From positions 1 through 64,000 of the forward strand of contig CAZTHK010000018.1 in assembly GCA_964613215.1 (NCBI GenBank): a stretch of DNA of 64,000 bases. Direction: 5' to 3'. Within the stretch, counting starts at the first letter, position 1. Every line of letters starts with the position of its first letter. Shown piece after piece: positions 9,814 to 19,001 of the stretch. Source of the DNA: CAZTHK01 sp964613215. Lineage in GTDB: Bacteria > Krumholzibacteriota > Krumholzibacteriia > Krumholzibacteriales > CAZTHK01. The position numbers were made by a program, and so were the translations under genes. The notes below the pieces were generated by a model. The model searched no databases, was not told the DNA's origin, and saw nothing but the letters and a program-made list of their open reading frames with translations.

Positions 9814-11970
9814 ATGGTTTCGAGGCTCCCCGTAGAATCACTGATTGTTCACTCAACAGAGGTAGATGCTACCATTGCTATGCTGGCCGAGGAATTAGAC
9901 CCCACCAAAAACCCGAATCGTCTTGCCCTTGACAGTCTCGGTGTTGACCGCCTTGGATGGACCCCTGAAATATACAGCGAAAAAGCCTTTGAGATCTGGT
10001 CCAATGCCTACTCTGAAGATAATAATGATACCGAAGCTATTCATCATCTAGCCATCATGCACCACTGCCGCGCAATCGATCTTGAAGAAAGTGATGATCC
10101 CTCCTCATCCGACCATGACTGGAATGAGGCAACCCGGCTCTGGAATCAGCTGTGGCTCAGCGATCCCTTCTGGGAAAAACTGGCGGAAAGGGCACACAAA
10201 GATGGCAAGAAAAAAATTATAAAAGAACTGCGGGAACAACTGCCTGTTAAGCTTCTGCGCATCCATTATGACATTGCCCTGGATCCTCAAACCAGCATGA
10301 GTAGAGCTAATTTCCACGTAAGCCATGCACTTTCCAGTCCCTTTCCCGATGATTCCAAAGAACTGGCCAGGAACCAGGCATACGAGGAAATTGCTGCGCT
10401 ACTACCTGATAATATCTGGCAGCCGGGGGACTTGGAAGTAGAAGAAGCCCGCAGCGCACTCGATATTATTAAGAGTTTTCTTGAAAAGGACCCCAAATGC
10501 TGTCATGCCTTGATGGATTCGATCAATATCTCCGTCAAGCTTATCCGCACTATAGTTACTGAAATCATAGCTGCTCAGGATGAGGAGGATACCAGGAGTA
10601 GACTTTTCAAGGATATAATAACCTTCGCAGAAGAGTGGAGGCCATACTTCGAACAGCTGGCCGATGACCCCCGTGAATTTGAGGAGGATATGTCACGAAA
10701 CCTCTGTCTATGGTGCTCGATGGTAAGTGATGCATTTCAGCAGAGCAACAAGATCGAAAAAGCCATAGATGTACTTGACCTGGGTGCTTCCTTCGACTCA
10801 CATGAAACCGAGGAGGGCCGCCTATGTCAAAGGAAGATGGTTAACCTTATGGCATTACACGCAAGGGAGACAACCGCCGGCAATCCCGAGGAGGCAAAAA
10901 GATTATGCCAGAGATTGCGCCAGCGTGACGATCTCACCATCCTGGCTCACATGCTCACGGCCAATGCATACATGTTCTTGGGCGAAAATGAAACAGCCCT
11001 TGAAATATGCAACACCGGCAAGGAACTGGAACCTGACTTCGACAACTACCGGTTTGAAGAAGAAGACGAGCAGGCCTTACGCTCGATTGATGACTTGCTT
11101 AATATGATAAATGCTTCCATAGCCCTTGATGAAGCAAGAGAATGTATGGAATCCAATGAACACGAATCCGCCCTTGAGCTACTGGACAGGGCCTTAGAAC
11201 TCCAACCCGGATATTCGACCTGCCACCATTTAAGAGCTCAATGCAATCTGGCACTGGTCTATCCGGAAGCCGCAGCCGAGGATGCACAGCGATTTCGGGA
11301 CAGCTTCAGCGATGATAGGGAGGGGCTGGATGCAATTGGAATCGTGGAGGAACGGATCAAAGAGCAGATGGAGCGTTGCAGAAGGTGTGGGCGCGCCTCC
11401 ATCATTCTTGTTCAACAGGCTAATAAGTCCCTTGAGGACGGGGATACAGAAAATGCGATCGAGCTCCTGCGCCGGGCAGTGGCGGCTTCCCTGCCAGCCG
11501 GAAAGAATGAGCTGAAATTGGATGAGTTCGCCCTGGCCGCCCAGAGTGAGTTCGAAAAAGAACATTTCAACGAGGCAATACACTACCAGAGAAAAGCCAT
11601 GAAATTGGCCCATGGGGAAACCAAGAAAAACTTACAAATAAATCTGTCTTATATGCTCAATGCCAAAGCAGTCCGGATCATAGAAAACTCTTTCAACAAA
11701 GCAGTTTTTGGAAACCCAGATATTCCCCTAGATCAAGAAACCTGTGAATTAATAAAAAATGTGATTCACGAAAGAAAAATTCATCGAATCAAAAATATCG
11801 CAACATTCCCAACTGGATCCTTAATCAGGGGAAGATCAGATATTCCTTATTGCTATATGAATTTAAGCGATATTATTTCAATCTGTAAAAAGCTACTCAG
11901 GGAAGCGATAAAACTTAATCCGGATGATCCAAATATTAGAAAAAATTTAGATATGCTAAATAAATTGTAA
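9814..11970 (+). CDS. TPR-repeat protein, uncharacterised
   Basis: This soluble 718-residue protein has TPR units in its second half, for example ETALEICNTGKELEPDFDNY (about 390), HESALELLDRALELQPGYST (about 450), DTENAIELLRRAV (about 547), HFNEAIHYQRKAMKLA (about 590) and a last one ending in KLNPDDPNIRKNLDMLN. A CRRCG pair near residue 520 could bind metal, but it stands alone. The start has AAAGGAG six bases upstream. The last 90 codons (from about 11690) are more A+T-rich than the rest and use different codons, which hints at a recombined 3' end. It probably acts as a scaffold with the neighbouring chaperones; no catalytic motif was seen. Confidence 0.7.
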   Translation: MVSRLPVESLIVHSTEVDATIAMLAEELDPTKNPNRLALDSLGVDRLGWTPEIYSEKAFEIWSNAYSEDNNDTEAIHHLAIMHHCRAIDLEESDDPSSSDHDWNEATRLWNQLWLSDPFWEKLAERAHKDGKKKIIKELREQLPVKLLRIHYDIALDPQTSMSRANFHVSHALSSPFPDDSKELARNQAYEEIAALLPDNIWQPGDLEVEEARSALDIIKSFLEKDPKCCHALMDSINISVKLIRTIVTEIIAAQDEEDTRSRLFKDIITFAEEWRPYFEQLADDPREFEEDMSRNLCLWCSMVSDAFQQSNKIEKAIDVLDLGASFDSHETEEGRLCQRKMVNLMALHARETTAGNPEEAKRLCQRLRQRDDLTILAHMLTANAYMFLGENETALEICNTGKELEPDFDNYRFEEEDEQALRSIDDLLNMINASIALDEARECMESNEHESALELLDRALELQPGYSTCHHLRAQCNLALVYPEAAAEDAQRFRDSFSDDREGLDAIGIVEERIKEQMERCRRCGRASIILVQQANKSLEDGDTENAIELLRRAVAASLPAGKNELKLDEFALAAQSEFEKEHFNEAIHYQRKAMKLAHGETKKNLQINLSYMLNAKAVRIIENSFNKAVFGNPDIPLDQETCELIKNVIHERKIHRIKNIATFPTGSLIRGRSDIPYCYMNLSDIISICKKLLREAIKLNPDDPNIRKNLDMLNKL

Positions 11971-11999
11971 TGATCTGATTTCTGTGTAAGGAGAGAATT

Positions 12000-12476
12000 T
12001 TGCCGTTTGTATGGAAGAAGAGACGTAATTTTTACTACCTTTCCTCTTTTGGAATACTCCGCCTCGGCCCTTTCGCAAGATCAATCCAGATCGTGGATCA
12101 GGCCCGGGAATTGGGGAAGGAAATCCGTTCCGGAAGGGGTTTGGAGATCAGAGGTGTGGAGATAAACGAGCACATGCTTGGCGATGCCTCCAGGAGATTA
12201 AGACAGCCGAAGGAAAGAGCTGAAGAATTGCTTCTCATCCATGAACAGACCAGGACTGACAGAAGGAGGCGTAAGAGGCTGATCAAAGAGCTGAGGACTG
12301 TTTCAGAGCTACCTGATGATGACGCAAGTCTGCGATTAAGGCATCCCCTGGCTCTGTTCTGGTTCACACCTCTGCCTGGCAAGGGGGCAGTGGAGTGTCC
12401 CTCTCTGGAAGAATTTAATGTTCCTGCGGCGGATGATCCTGAGGAGCTGGAGGCAGACATTGTATTTGCGGAATGA
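12000..12476 (+). CDS. Small helical protein, possibly J-domain-like
   Basis: This 158-residue protein starts at TTG 12000, supported by AAGGAGAG just upstream. Residues about 15-85 resemble the short J-like helical modules that often sit beside Hsp70/Clp genes: an ILRLGPFARS start, a helix of the IVDQARELGKEI type and a second helix ASRRLRQPKERAEELL, which corresponds to the recurring pattern 'RL-P-ER--E-L'. The HPD tripeptide of true DnaJ is absent. The C-terminal third (PLALFWFTPLPG, then an acidic tail) is unfamiliar. It lies directly before two Hsp70 genes, so a co-chaperone or adaptor role is plausible but unproven. Confidence 0.55.
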   Translation: MPFVWKKRRNFYYLSSFGILRLGPFARSIQIVDQARELGKEIRSGRGLEIRGVEINEHMLGDASRRLRQPKERAEELLLIHEQTRTDRRRRKRLIKELRTVSELPDDDASLRLRHPLALFWFTPLPGKGAVECPSLEEFNVPAADDPEELEADIVFAE

Positions 12477-12528
12477 TCATTATCAACGGAGAAAATAACA
12501 CATCTATAATTAGTCAGGAGGGAAAATT

Positions 12529-15123
12529 ATGAAAATCGGCATCGATCTGGGTACCACACACAGTGTTATGGCCATAAGAGGCAGGGTGGATTTCGTGGAT
12601 GGTTATCCGCCGGGGCGATACCTGGAGGATTGTGATGTCACGATTATACCCTCTCCATTGGGTGATTATACCTTTCCCTCCATTGTATGGGTAGATCCGG
12701 ATGATCCTGAAAATATCAAGTTCGGGTACGACGCCCGAATGACTGCTGAAGAGGGAGACAGTCCGATCATGTTCTCGAAGCGTAAAATGGGAACGGATGA
12801 GAAGCTTAAGGTTTCCGGGTACGAATTTACAGCAAAGGAAGTGGCCACTATGTTTCTGCGCTATTTGAAGGAGAGTGCAGAGAAGGCACTTGGCCGGCCT
12901 GTTGAGATAGCGGTGGTTACCCATCCGGCCTATTTCGATCCCAGCCAGAAGGAGGAGACCAGAGAAGCTGCAGAGAAAGCCGGTTTTGTTATGTCCCTTC
13001 CCGAACAACTCATGATGGAGCCTGTTGCAGCTGCCTTGGCCTATCTCGAAACAGTCGAGCAGGAGCCCATAACTGTTATGACCTACGATCTCGGCGGCGG
13101 GACATTCGACGTATCGATTCTGGAAAAGCGTGAAGAAATAATCTCCATGAAAAGTTACGATGGGGATCAGCTTCTGGGAGGGTATAACTTCGATCGCGCA
13201 CTGGTCCAATGGATAATCGAAAAGGCTTCGGCCAAAGGACGCAAGATACCCTACGACCCGGAGAATCCAGAGGACCGCGGAAGGCGTGCCAGGCTGCTTA
13301 TAATTGCTGAATCTCTGAAGATCCGTCTGTCGGAGACCCGCACTGATCTGGAGAATGTACCCGTCCGTATACCGGATGTGCTTGTGGATGAACAGGGGCG
13401 CACAGTACCTGTACTGGAGAAGATCAACCGTAAGGAGTTCACTGAACTGATAATGGACTACCTGAAGTCGACCTTCGAATGCTGCCACAGGGCTATTACT
13501 AAAGCCGGGATCGAACAGGAGGATCTAGACATCATCCTGCTGGTAGGGGGATCAACCTGGGGACCGTGGGTAACCTCTGCACTTTCAGAAGAATTCGAGG
13601 GGATCAATATCCGCAAGACAGATCCCGATCTGCATGTAGTCGCGGGAGCCGCTATAAGAGCGGACGAAATACAAGGTCCGCAAGAGGGTTATGGATTAAA
13701 GTTGATCCCGGATATACCAGAGCGATCCGCACTTCCAATAATTAATGTAGCCGGTAAAGTAATAGCCGAAGACAAGTCGCCGCTGGACGATGAACTGCGT
13801 TCCAGCCTGAGGATCTTTCTCGAATCAAATGGAACAACATACGATCCTGCTTCACTTTCTGAAGAAGGCACGTTTCTATTCAAACATGTGGAGCTGGATC
13901 ATGTAGAACCGAATGAGGATGACGAGAATAATTTCACCCTGAAAATCATTGACGATGACGGGCTGGAGCGTATGAGGCATGAATTCACAGTCACTTTCGA
14001 TGAAGAGATAGGTGGACCTGAGATATATACTGTGCTGCCCAAGCAGCTTTCCATCGAAACAGCGGATGGACTGGTACCTCTGGCTGAAGAGGGCGTGGAG
14101 TTGCCGGCTAAGATAGAAGAGGAATTCAGACGCCTTCAAAATGACCCCTTTATGTCGGTGAAGATCTTCCTCGAAAAAGAGCATGTCGGGAATATTGAGA
14201 TCACTGATATTCCGGAGAACGCCGGGAAGGGTTCTATAGTCAAGCTCGAGGTAAAGCTTACCCGGAGGAATGAGATGAATGGCATTGCCAGGATTTATAC
14301 CAGAGGTGGCACGGAGGCGGGCAGGAGCAAGGTGCGAATAGTTTTCCCCCCGGTAACTATACCGGAACTTAGCAAGCTTATGACCAAGTACGAAGATCTG
14401 GAAAGCGACCGGATCGACCGGATCGAAACCAGCCAGGATCCGCAGCACCGTGCTGCTCTTTCAGGAAAAGGGAGTAACCTGAGCGAAAAAATAGATAAAC
14501 TACTCGCCGAGCAGGAACCGGACAGGCAGGAGATTCAGCAGGCTCTGAGAGAACTGAATCAGGTAGTAAATCCCGTTGAAGAACAGATGGACCCCCCCCG
14601 GGCACGTTTTCTGGATATGATCGACGAGTGCAGCTATATCATAGAGGAAATGGAGCAGGGGCCAAGAAAGCATTCTTATGAGAACAGACTGAGGCGCATA
14701 TCGGCAGAGGGAGATCGGGCTTTCACCAGAAGGAACCACAAGTGCTGGGCACGTAACTTCGAAAACCTGGACAGCCTTTACAGGAAACTATTAGCCCGGG
14801 AGGCAGGAGGAGCACCCGCTGAACTACAGCCGGCTGATATATTAAAAGAGATGTATCAGAGTGAATTGGACAGGCTGAGAGCTCATCTGGAAAACAAGAG
14901 AGAACTTTCCAGAGCTCATCCCGAGTATGAAAGATATCTTAGAGCCCGATGCAGCAAGATCGAAGAAAACATCGATTCAATGGAACGGGATATCGAGAAA
15001 GTGCCCGACGATATGGAACCGAGGCAGGCCTACCACAAGTTGCATAGAGCCACCAGGATGTCAAAGCACCTTGCCAAAGAGATCCAGAATATAGATAAAG
15101 AGCTGGAACGAATTTCCAAGTAA
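12529..15123 (+). CDS. Divergent Hsp70 (DnaK-like) with Ig-like insert and coiled-coil tail
   Basis: This 864-residue Hsp70 has an actin-fold ATPase domain at residues 1-385: IDLGTTHS (phosphate 1), a TYDLGGGTFDVS motif (phosphate 2), LLVGGSTWGPWV (adenosine) and GAAIRAD. In DnaK the hydrophobic linker and substrate-binding beta domain come next. Here a beta-rich module of about 110 residues (about 390-500), resembling a carboxypeptidase-regulatory or Ig fold, is inserted first, and the substrate domain begins at VLPKQLSIETADG (about 500). Residues 610-864 are charged helices and coiled coil, longer than the DnaK lid. It is the tandem paralogue of the next gene. The start has a GGAGGG site. 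ATP-driven client binding is the family role; the client is unknown. Confidence 0.85.
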   Translation: MKIGIDLGTTHSVMAIRGRVDFVDGYPPGRYLEDCDVTIIPSPLGDYTFPSIVWVDPDDPENIKFGYDARMTAEEGDSPIMFSKRKMGTDEKLKVSGYEFTAKEVATMFLRYLKESAEKALGRPVEIAVVTHPAYFDPSQKEETREAAEKAGFVMSLPEQLMMEPVAAALAYLETVEQEPITVMTYDLGGGTFDVSILEKREEIISMKSYDGDQLLGGYNFDRALVQWIIEKASAKGRKIPYDPENPEDRGRRARLLIIAESLKIRLSETRTDLENVPVRIPDVLVDEQGRTVPVLEKINRKEFTELIMDYLKSTFECCHRAITKAGIEQEDLDIILLVGGSTWGPWVTSALSEEFEGINIRKTDPDLHVVAGAAIRADEIQGPQEGYGLKLIPDIPERSALPIINVAGKVIAEDKSPLDDELRSSLRIFLESNGTTYDPASLSEEGTFLFKHVELDHVEPNEDDENNFTLKIIDDDGLERMRHEFTVTFDEEIGGPEIYTVLPKQLSIETADGLVPLAEEGVELPAKIEEEFRRLQNDPFMSVKIFLEKEHVGNIEITDIPENAGKGSIVKLEVKLTRRNEMNGIARIYTRGGTEAGRSKVRIVFPPVTIPELSKLMTKYEDLESDRIDRIETSQDPQHRAALSGKGSNLSEKIDKLLAEQEPDRQEIQQALRELNQVVNPVEEQMDPPRARFLDMIDECSYIIEEMEQGPRKHSYENRLRRISAEGDRAFTRRNHKCWARNFENLDSLYRKLLAREAGGAPAELQPADILKEMYQSELDRLRAHLENKRELSRAHPEYERYLRARCSKIEENIDSMERDIEKVPDDMEPRQAYHKLHRATRMSKHLAKEIQNIDKELERISK

Positions 15124-15182
15124 CCGGGATGAGCAACTGATGAAGAAATCTTCCTATCTCCACTTCTAAAGGGATTAGCTTA

Positions 15183-18100
15183 ATGAAACCAGCCACTGAT
15201 ATCGGAATCGATCTGGGAACCACCTTCAGTGTCATCGCTGCAAACGGTGATCTCCAGCTGGCAGAAGATTATCCTCCCGGAATATATCTGGAGGAATGCA
15301 ACGTTACTATCATTCCTACACCATATGGAGAGAGGGCCTTCCCTTCGGTAATAGCCGATGATCCCGACCGGCCTAGTTCTTTGATCTTCGGCACTGATGC
15401 CCTGCAGAGCCTGGAAGATTCTAACGATTCGATAATGTTTTTCAAACGCAAGATAGGGACCAGTGAGGAGATACCACTTAAGAACAGGTTGTTGACCGCA
15501 AGTGATGTTTCAGCTTCTCTTCTTGGATATATGAAGAGATGCACCGAGAGGGCGTTGGGAAGAGAAGTACGGCGTGCAGTAATTACTCACCCCGCTTATT
15601 TCGACCGGGCAGCCGTGAATCAAACCCGGAATGCGGCAATTATGGCAGGTTTTGACATGGAGAATGCAGAGCAGATGCTGATGGAGCCTGTAGCGGCGGC
15701 TCTTGCATATACTCATTCAGACAGCAGAGATCCACTCAGAGTGATAACCTACGATCTGGGCGGAGGGACATTTGACGTGACCTGTCTGGAGCGAAGCGGC
15801 GGTGTAATTGAGATGCTAAGCTTCGACGGTAATCCTCTTCTCGGCGGTTATAATTTCGACCGGATACTGGTTCACTGGATTCTAAAGAAACTTGCGGCAA
15901 GGGGGCGAAAGATAACCCTGGATGAGGAAACCGTGGAAGGACGTTCTCAGATAAACAGGTTGCTGCGTCTTGCGGAAAGGGTAAAGATTGCTCTGGCTGA
16001 AGCTGAAAGTGACACTGAATCGATTCCTATCCGCGGCAGGTACATTCTGAAGGATGATACAGGAAAGGAAGTTCCCATAGACGAACGGATTACCCGTAAA
16101 GAGTATGTCTCTCTGATCAAACATCTTTTGGAGCGCACCCTGGAACAAGTAAGAAAAGCATTGAAAAACGCAGAAATGAGAGACCAGGATATAGATGAGA
16201 TACTGCTGGTCGGTGGCTCATCACGCGGACCATGGATATCAGAAATGATTAATAGAAGCTTTCCCCATTTATCCTGCCGCCTGTTTAATCCCGATTTATG
16301 CATAGCTGCAGGAGCAGCCATACGTGCAAGGATGTTATTGCCTCCCCTGGTATCCGGCAAGGATGCCGAGCTGGAATTACTTCTAGATGTTCCGGAGAGG
16401 ATATCGATTGATATAATGAAAATTCAAGGTTATCTCAGGCGGAGAGAGATGCCAGCGGAGAGTTATACCGTCAATATAGAGAGTCAAAGTTCGGAATTGA
16501 AGAAAAGCTCTCAGACTGATAAACAGGGCCTATTCTCATTTTCCGATGTGGAGCTTGAAGACTCGGGAGACAACCACTTCAGCCTTGAGGTAATTGACCA
16601 GGATGGCCACCAGATCATATACCACCCCTTTACCATAGCATATGAACCGGTCACGTCTGAAGCATCCACCGTTATGAGCGTTCTCCCCCGCACCCTGGCT
16701 GTGGAAACCGTCAACGGAATGGTCACTATTGCGGAGGGAGGCGCCACCCTTCCGGTGTTATGTAAACAATCCTTCCGGAGGCAGAATAATAATCCCAATA
16801 TCAGCCTGAAGCTATTCCAGGACTATGTTTCTATCGGCGAGATAAGAATAGAGAATATTCCTCCGGAGTATGGTGCGGGATCCAGGGTGGACCTCAATGT
16901 CGAGTTGACCGAGAAGGGTGATATAAAGGGAAAAGCACACATAAGGGAGCCCGGAGGGGGAGAGGCTATAACAAGTGATATAAATATCAGGATAACTCCG
17001 CCTGCTGTACCGGATAAAGAAGAATTAAAGAACAGGCTGAAAGAAATACGTAATTTCTGGAATGATGCTTCTTCAAGAACCGACAAGCTGAATGCTGATC
17101 TGGATAGCATCGTAAAAGAAAGGTTGAAAGAGATAGCAGAGCTGTTTGAGCAGATGCCGCTGGAGAGGCAGGAAATAAAGGCAGAGCTGGATGCACTGGA
17201 TCGAATCATAAGGCCGCCTGACAGCAGCTTGCAACCATCATTACCCAAACTTATGGAAGATATCAGGGCCTGCCAGGAAATTCTGGAGGATATCCTGAAG
17301 GAAAAACCTGAACATGAACAGCAGGAGGATGATAAATCACAATCTGGCAGCGATAGTTCTGCACGCAGGCGGTGGAAGAGGAAAAAGAGAAAAGCAAAAC
17401 GTATGTTGAAAAAGCTCCAGGAGTTAAAAACAAGGGCGATCGAAGCTCATCAACTCAAGGACAGACGGACCTGGGCCCGGGTGAATGAAACTGTAATAAA
17501 TATCCGTACAAAGGCACAGGAGCAGGAGCATGTGGGAACAAAACCGCCGCCAGGCTTTCTTACCAAGATCTTTGCCCTTTCCAGAGTCGATGAACTGTTG
17601 AAGCAGCTGAATTCAGCAGCTTCCATGATTAAAGCCAAAGGAAGAATCGAGGACTGGCAGGGGGAGATTCGCAGAATATTCGCTGGATTGCATAAAGTGA
17701 AGAAAGAAATTGAAGCAATCGATGATAATTCGCCGGATGATCAGGCGCTGGCTAGATGCCGGCAACTCAATGTAAATTTGATTCTTCCCTTACAACGTGC
17801 CATTGAGAATATAGGTGTCGATATTTCAAAGATCGGGGGGGGCAGTAGCGACAATCCAGAGCATACACCTGTGGCAGATATATCAACGCGGATCGGTTTC
17901 GAAGAAAGAATTGATTGGCAGGATACCCGTACCCTATTGGATGCTGGGTACTCATCAGTATTTGAAGCTGTAATAGAAGATGCAGCAGAAGTAGACCGGC
18001 GTGACCAAAATGGCAATACCCCCCTGATGGTGGCAAGCGCACAGAATAAAATAGATCTAATGAAAATACTTATAGATAAGGGAGCTGGTATCGACATACA

Positions 18101-18968
18101 AAACAACGACGGCAACACGGCTCTCATGTATGCGCAAAAGTTTGAAACTGCTTCAGTCCTGCTGGAAGCCGGGGCGGATCCGGATATACCCAACCTTGTG
18201 AATAATACCGCCCTGATGTATGCGGTTATCCGGGGAGATACCGAATTGGTCAACCTTCTGATCGACCATGGTGCTTCAGTCGATATAAGAATAGATAATG
18301 GTCAAACACCACTTATCACCGCTGCTTTTAACGGGCTAATCAATACGGTCAGGCTTCTTTTGGAAAAGGGAGCGGAAATTGATCTGTATTGTTTTTATCA
18401 ACGGACCCCTCTTCATTACGCAGCCTCCAACAATCAATTGGAAGTGGTTAAGATTCTTGTCGAGGGAGAAGCCGTAATTGACAGACAGGATGTTTACGGG
18501 TGTACAGCACTGTTTTATGCAGCCTGGAATGGTCATGTTGATGTGGTATCCTTTCTGCTTTCAAAAGGTGCAGATACATCATTAATACGCCATCAGGATA
18601 AAGCAAATCCGTTGAACGCCGCTGCCCACGCAGGACATCCAGAAGTAGTGAAATTATTGGCAAGCAAAACACCGAATCTTGAATTCAAGGACAAGGACGG
18701 AGACACAGCTCTTATTAACGCTGCGTCCAGCGGTTGTACTGAATGCGTGAAAATTATTTTGAAAAATGGCGCCCAGATAAATACAATGAACGATTATGGT
18801 CAGAACGCGTTGTTCCTGGGTGCAATACATGGACATTCAGAAGTTGTAGATATCCTTCTGAGCAACGGCATTGAATCTGACACAGTTGATATTGCCGGGA
18901 AAACAGCACTTGATTATGCCAGGGAGAAGGGACACCAGGAAGTTATTGCAATGCTGGAGAAGAGCTGA
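15183..18968 (+). CDS. Hsp70-ankyrin fusion protein
   Basis: This 1261-residue protein pairs a divergent Hsp70 with ankyrin repeats. The ATPase domain (3-388) has IDLGTTFS, TYDLGGGTFDVT and LLVGGSSRGPWI. A beta-rich insert occupies about 395-495, the substrate-binding part starts at VLPRTLAVETVNG (about 499) and a long charged helical region covers 605-910 with a lysine/arginine-rich patch near 725. About ten ankyrin repeats follow (925-1260), each with a TPL/TAL-type start such as NGNTPLMVASAQNKIDLMKI and ending in G-A-like turns. It is about 600 residues longer than DnaK. The first half is clearly a duplicate of the previous gene; only this copy gained ankyrin repeats, which usually bind proteins. 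Target recognition through them is inferred. Confidence 0.88.
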   Translation: MKPATDIGIDLGTTFSVIAANGDLQLAEDYPPGIYLEECNVTIIPTPYGERAFPSVIADDPDRPSSLIFGTDALQSLEDSNDSIMFFKRKIGTSEEIPLKNRLLTASDVSASLLGYMKRCTERALGREVRRAVITHPAYFDRAAVNQTRNAAIMAGFDMENAEQMLMEPVAAALAYTHSDSRDPLRVITYDLGGGTFDVTCLERSGGVIEMLSFDGNPLLGGYNFDRILVHWILKKLAARGRKITLDEETVEGRSQINRLLRLAERVKIALAEAESDTESIPIRGRYILKDDTGKEVPIDERITRKEYVSLIKHLLERTLEQVRKALKNAEMRDQDIDEILLVGGSSRGPWISEMINRSFPHLSCRLFNPDLCIAAGAAIRARMLLPPLVSGKDAELELLLDVPERISIDIMKIQGYLRRREMPAESYTVNIESQSSELKKSSQTDKQGLFSFSDVELEDSGDNHFSLEVIDQDGHQIIYHPFTIAYEPVTSEASTVMSVLPRTLAVETVNGMVTIAEGGATLPVLCKQSFRRQNNNPNISLKLFQDYVSIGEIRIENIPPEYGAGSRVDLNVELTEKGDIKGKAHIREPGGGEAITSDINIRITPPAVPDKEELKNRLKEIRNFWNDASSRTDKLNADLDSIVKERLKEIAELFEQMPLERQEIKAELDALDRIIRPPDSSLQPSLPKLMEDIRACQEILEDILKEKPEHEQQEDDKSQSGSDSSARRRWKRKKRKAKRMLKKLQELKTRAIEAHQLKDRRTWARVNETVINIRTKAQEQEHVGTKPPPGFLTKIFALSRVDELLKQLNSAASMIKAKGRIEDWQGEIRRIFAGLHKVKKEIEAIDDNSPDDQALARCRQLNVNLILPLQRAIENIGVDISKIGGGSSDNPEHTPVADISTRIGFEERIDWQDTRTLLDAGYSSVFEAVIEDAAEVDRRDQNGNTPLMVASAQNKIDLMKILIDKGAGIDIQNNDGNTALMYAQKFETASVLLEAGADPDIPNLVNNTALMYAVIRGDTELVNLLIDHGASVDIRIDNGQTPLITAAFNGLINTVRLLLEKGAEIDLYCFYQRTPLHYAASNNQLEVVKILVEGEAVIDRQDVYGCTALFYAAWNGHVDVVSFLLSKGADTSLIRHQDKANPLNAAAHAGHPEVVKLLASKTPNLEFKDKDGDTALINAASSGCTECVKIILKNGAQINTMNDYGQNALFLGAIHGHSEVVDILLSNGIESDTVDIAGKTALDYAREKGHQEVIAMLEKS

Positions 18969-19001
18969 GTGATATTATTCGTATAATAGGTGGAGGGCTA
19001 G

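Noticed and set aside
12514..13488. 324-codon open frame antisense to the first Hsp70
   Set aside because: The sense strand has unmistakable Hsp70 motifs; the antisense frame is a by-product of codon use, with no family resemblance. The same applies to 28600-29547.
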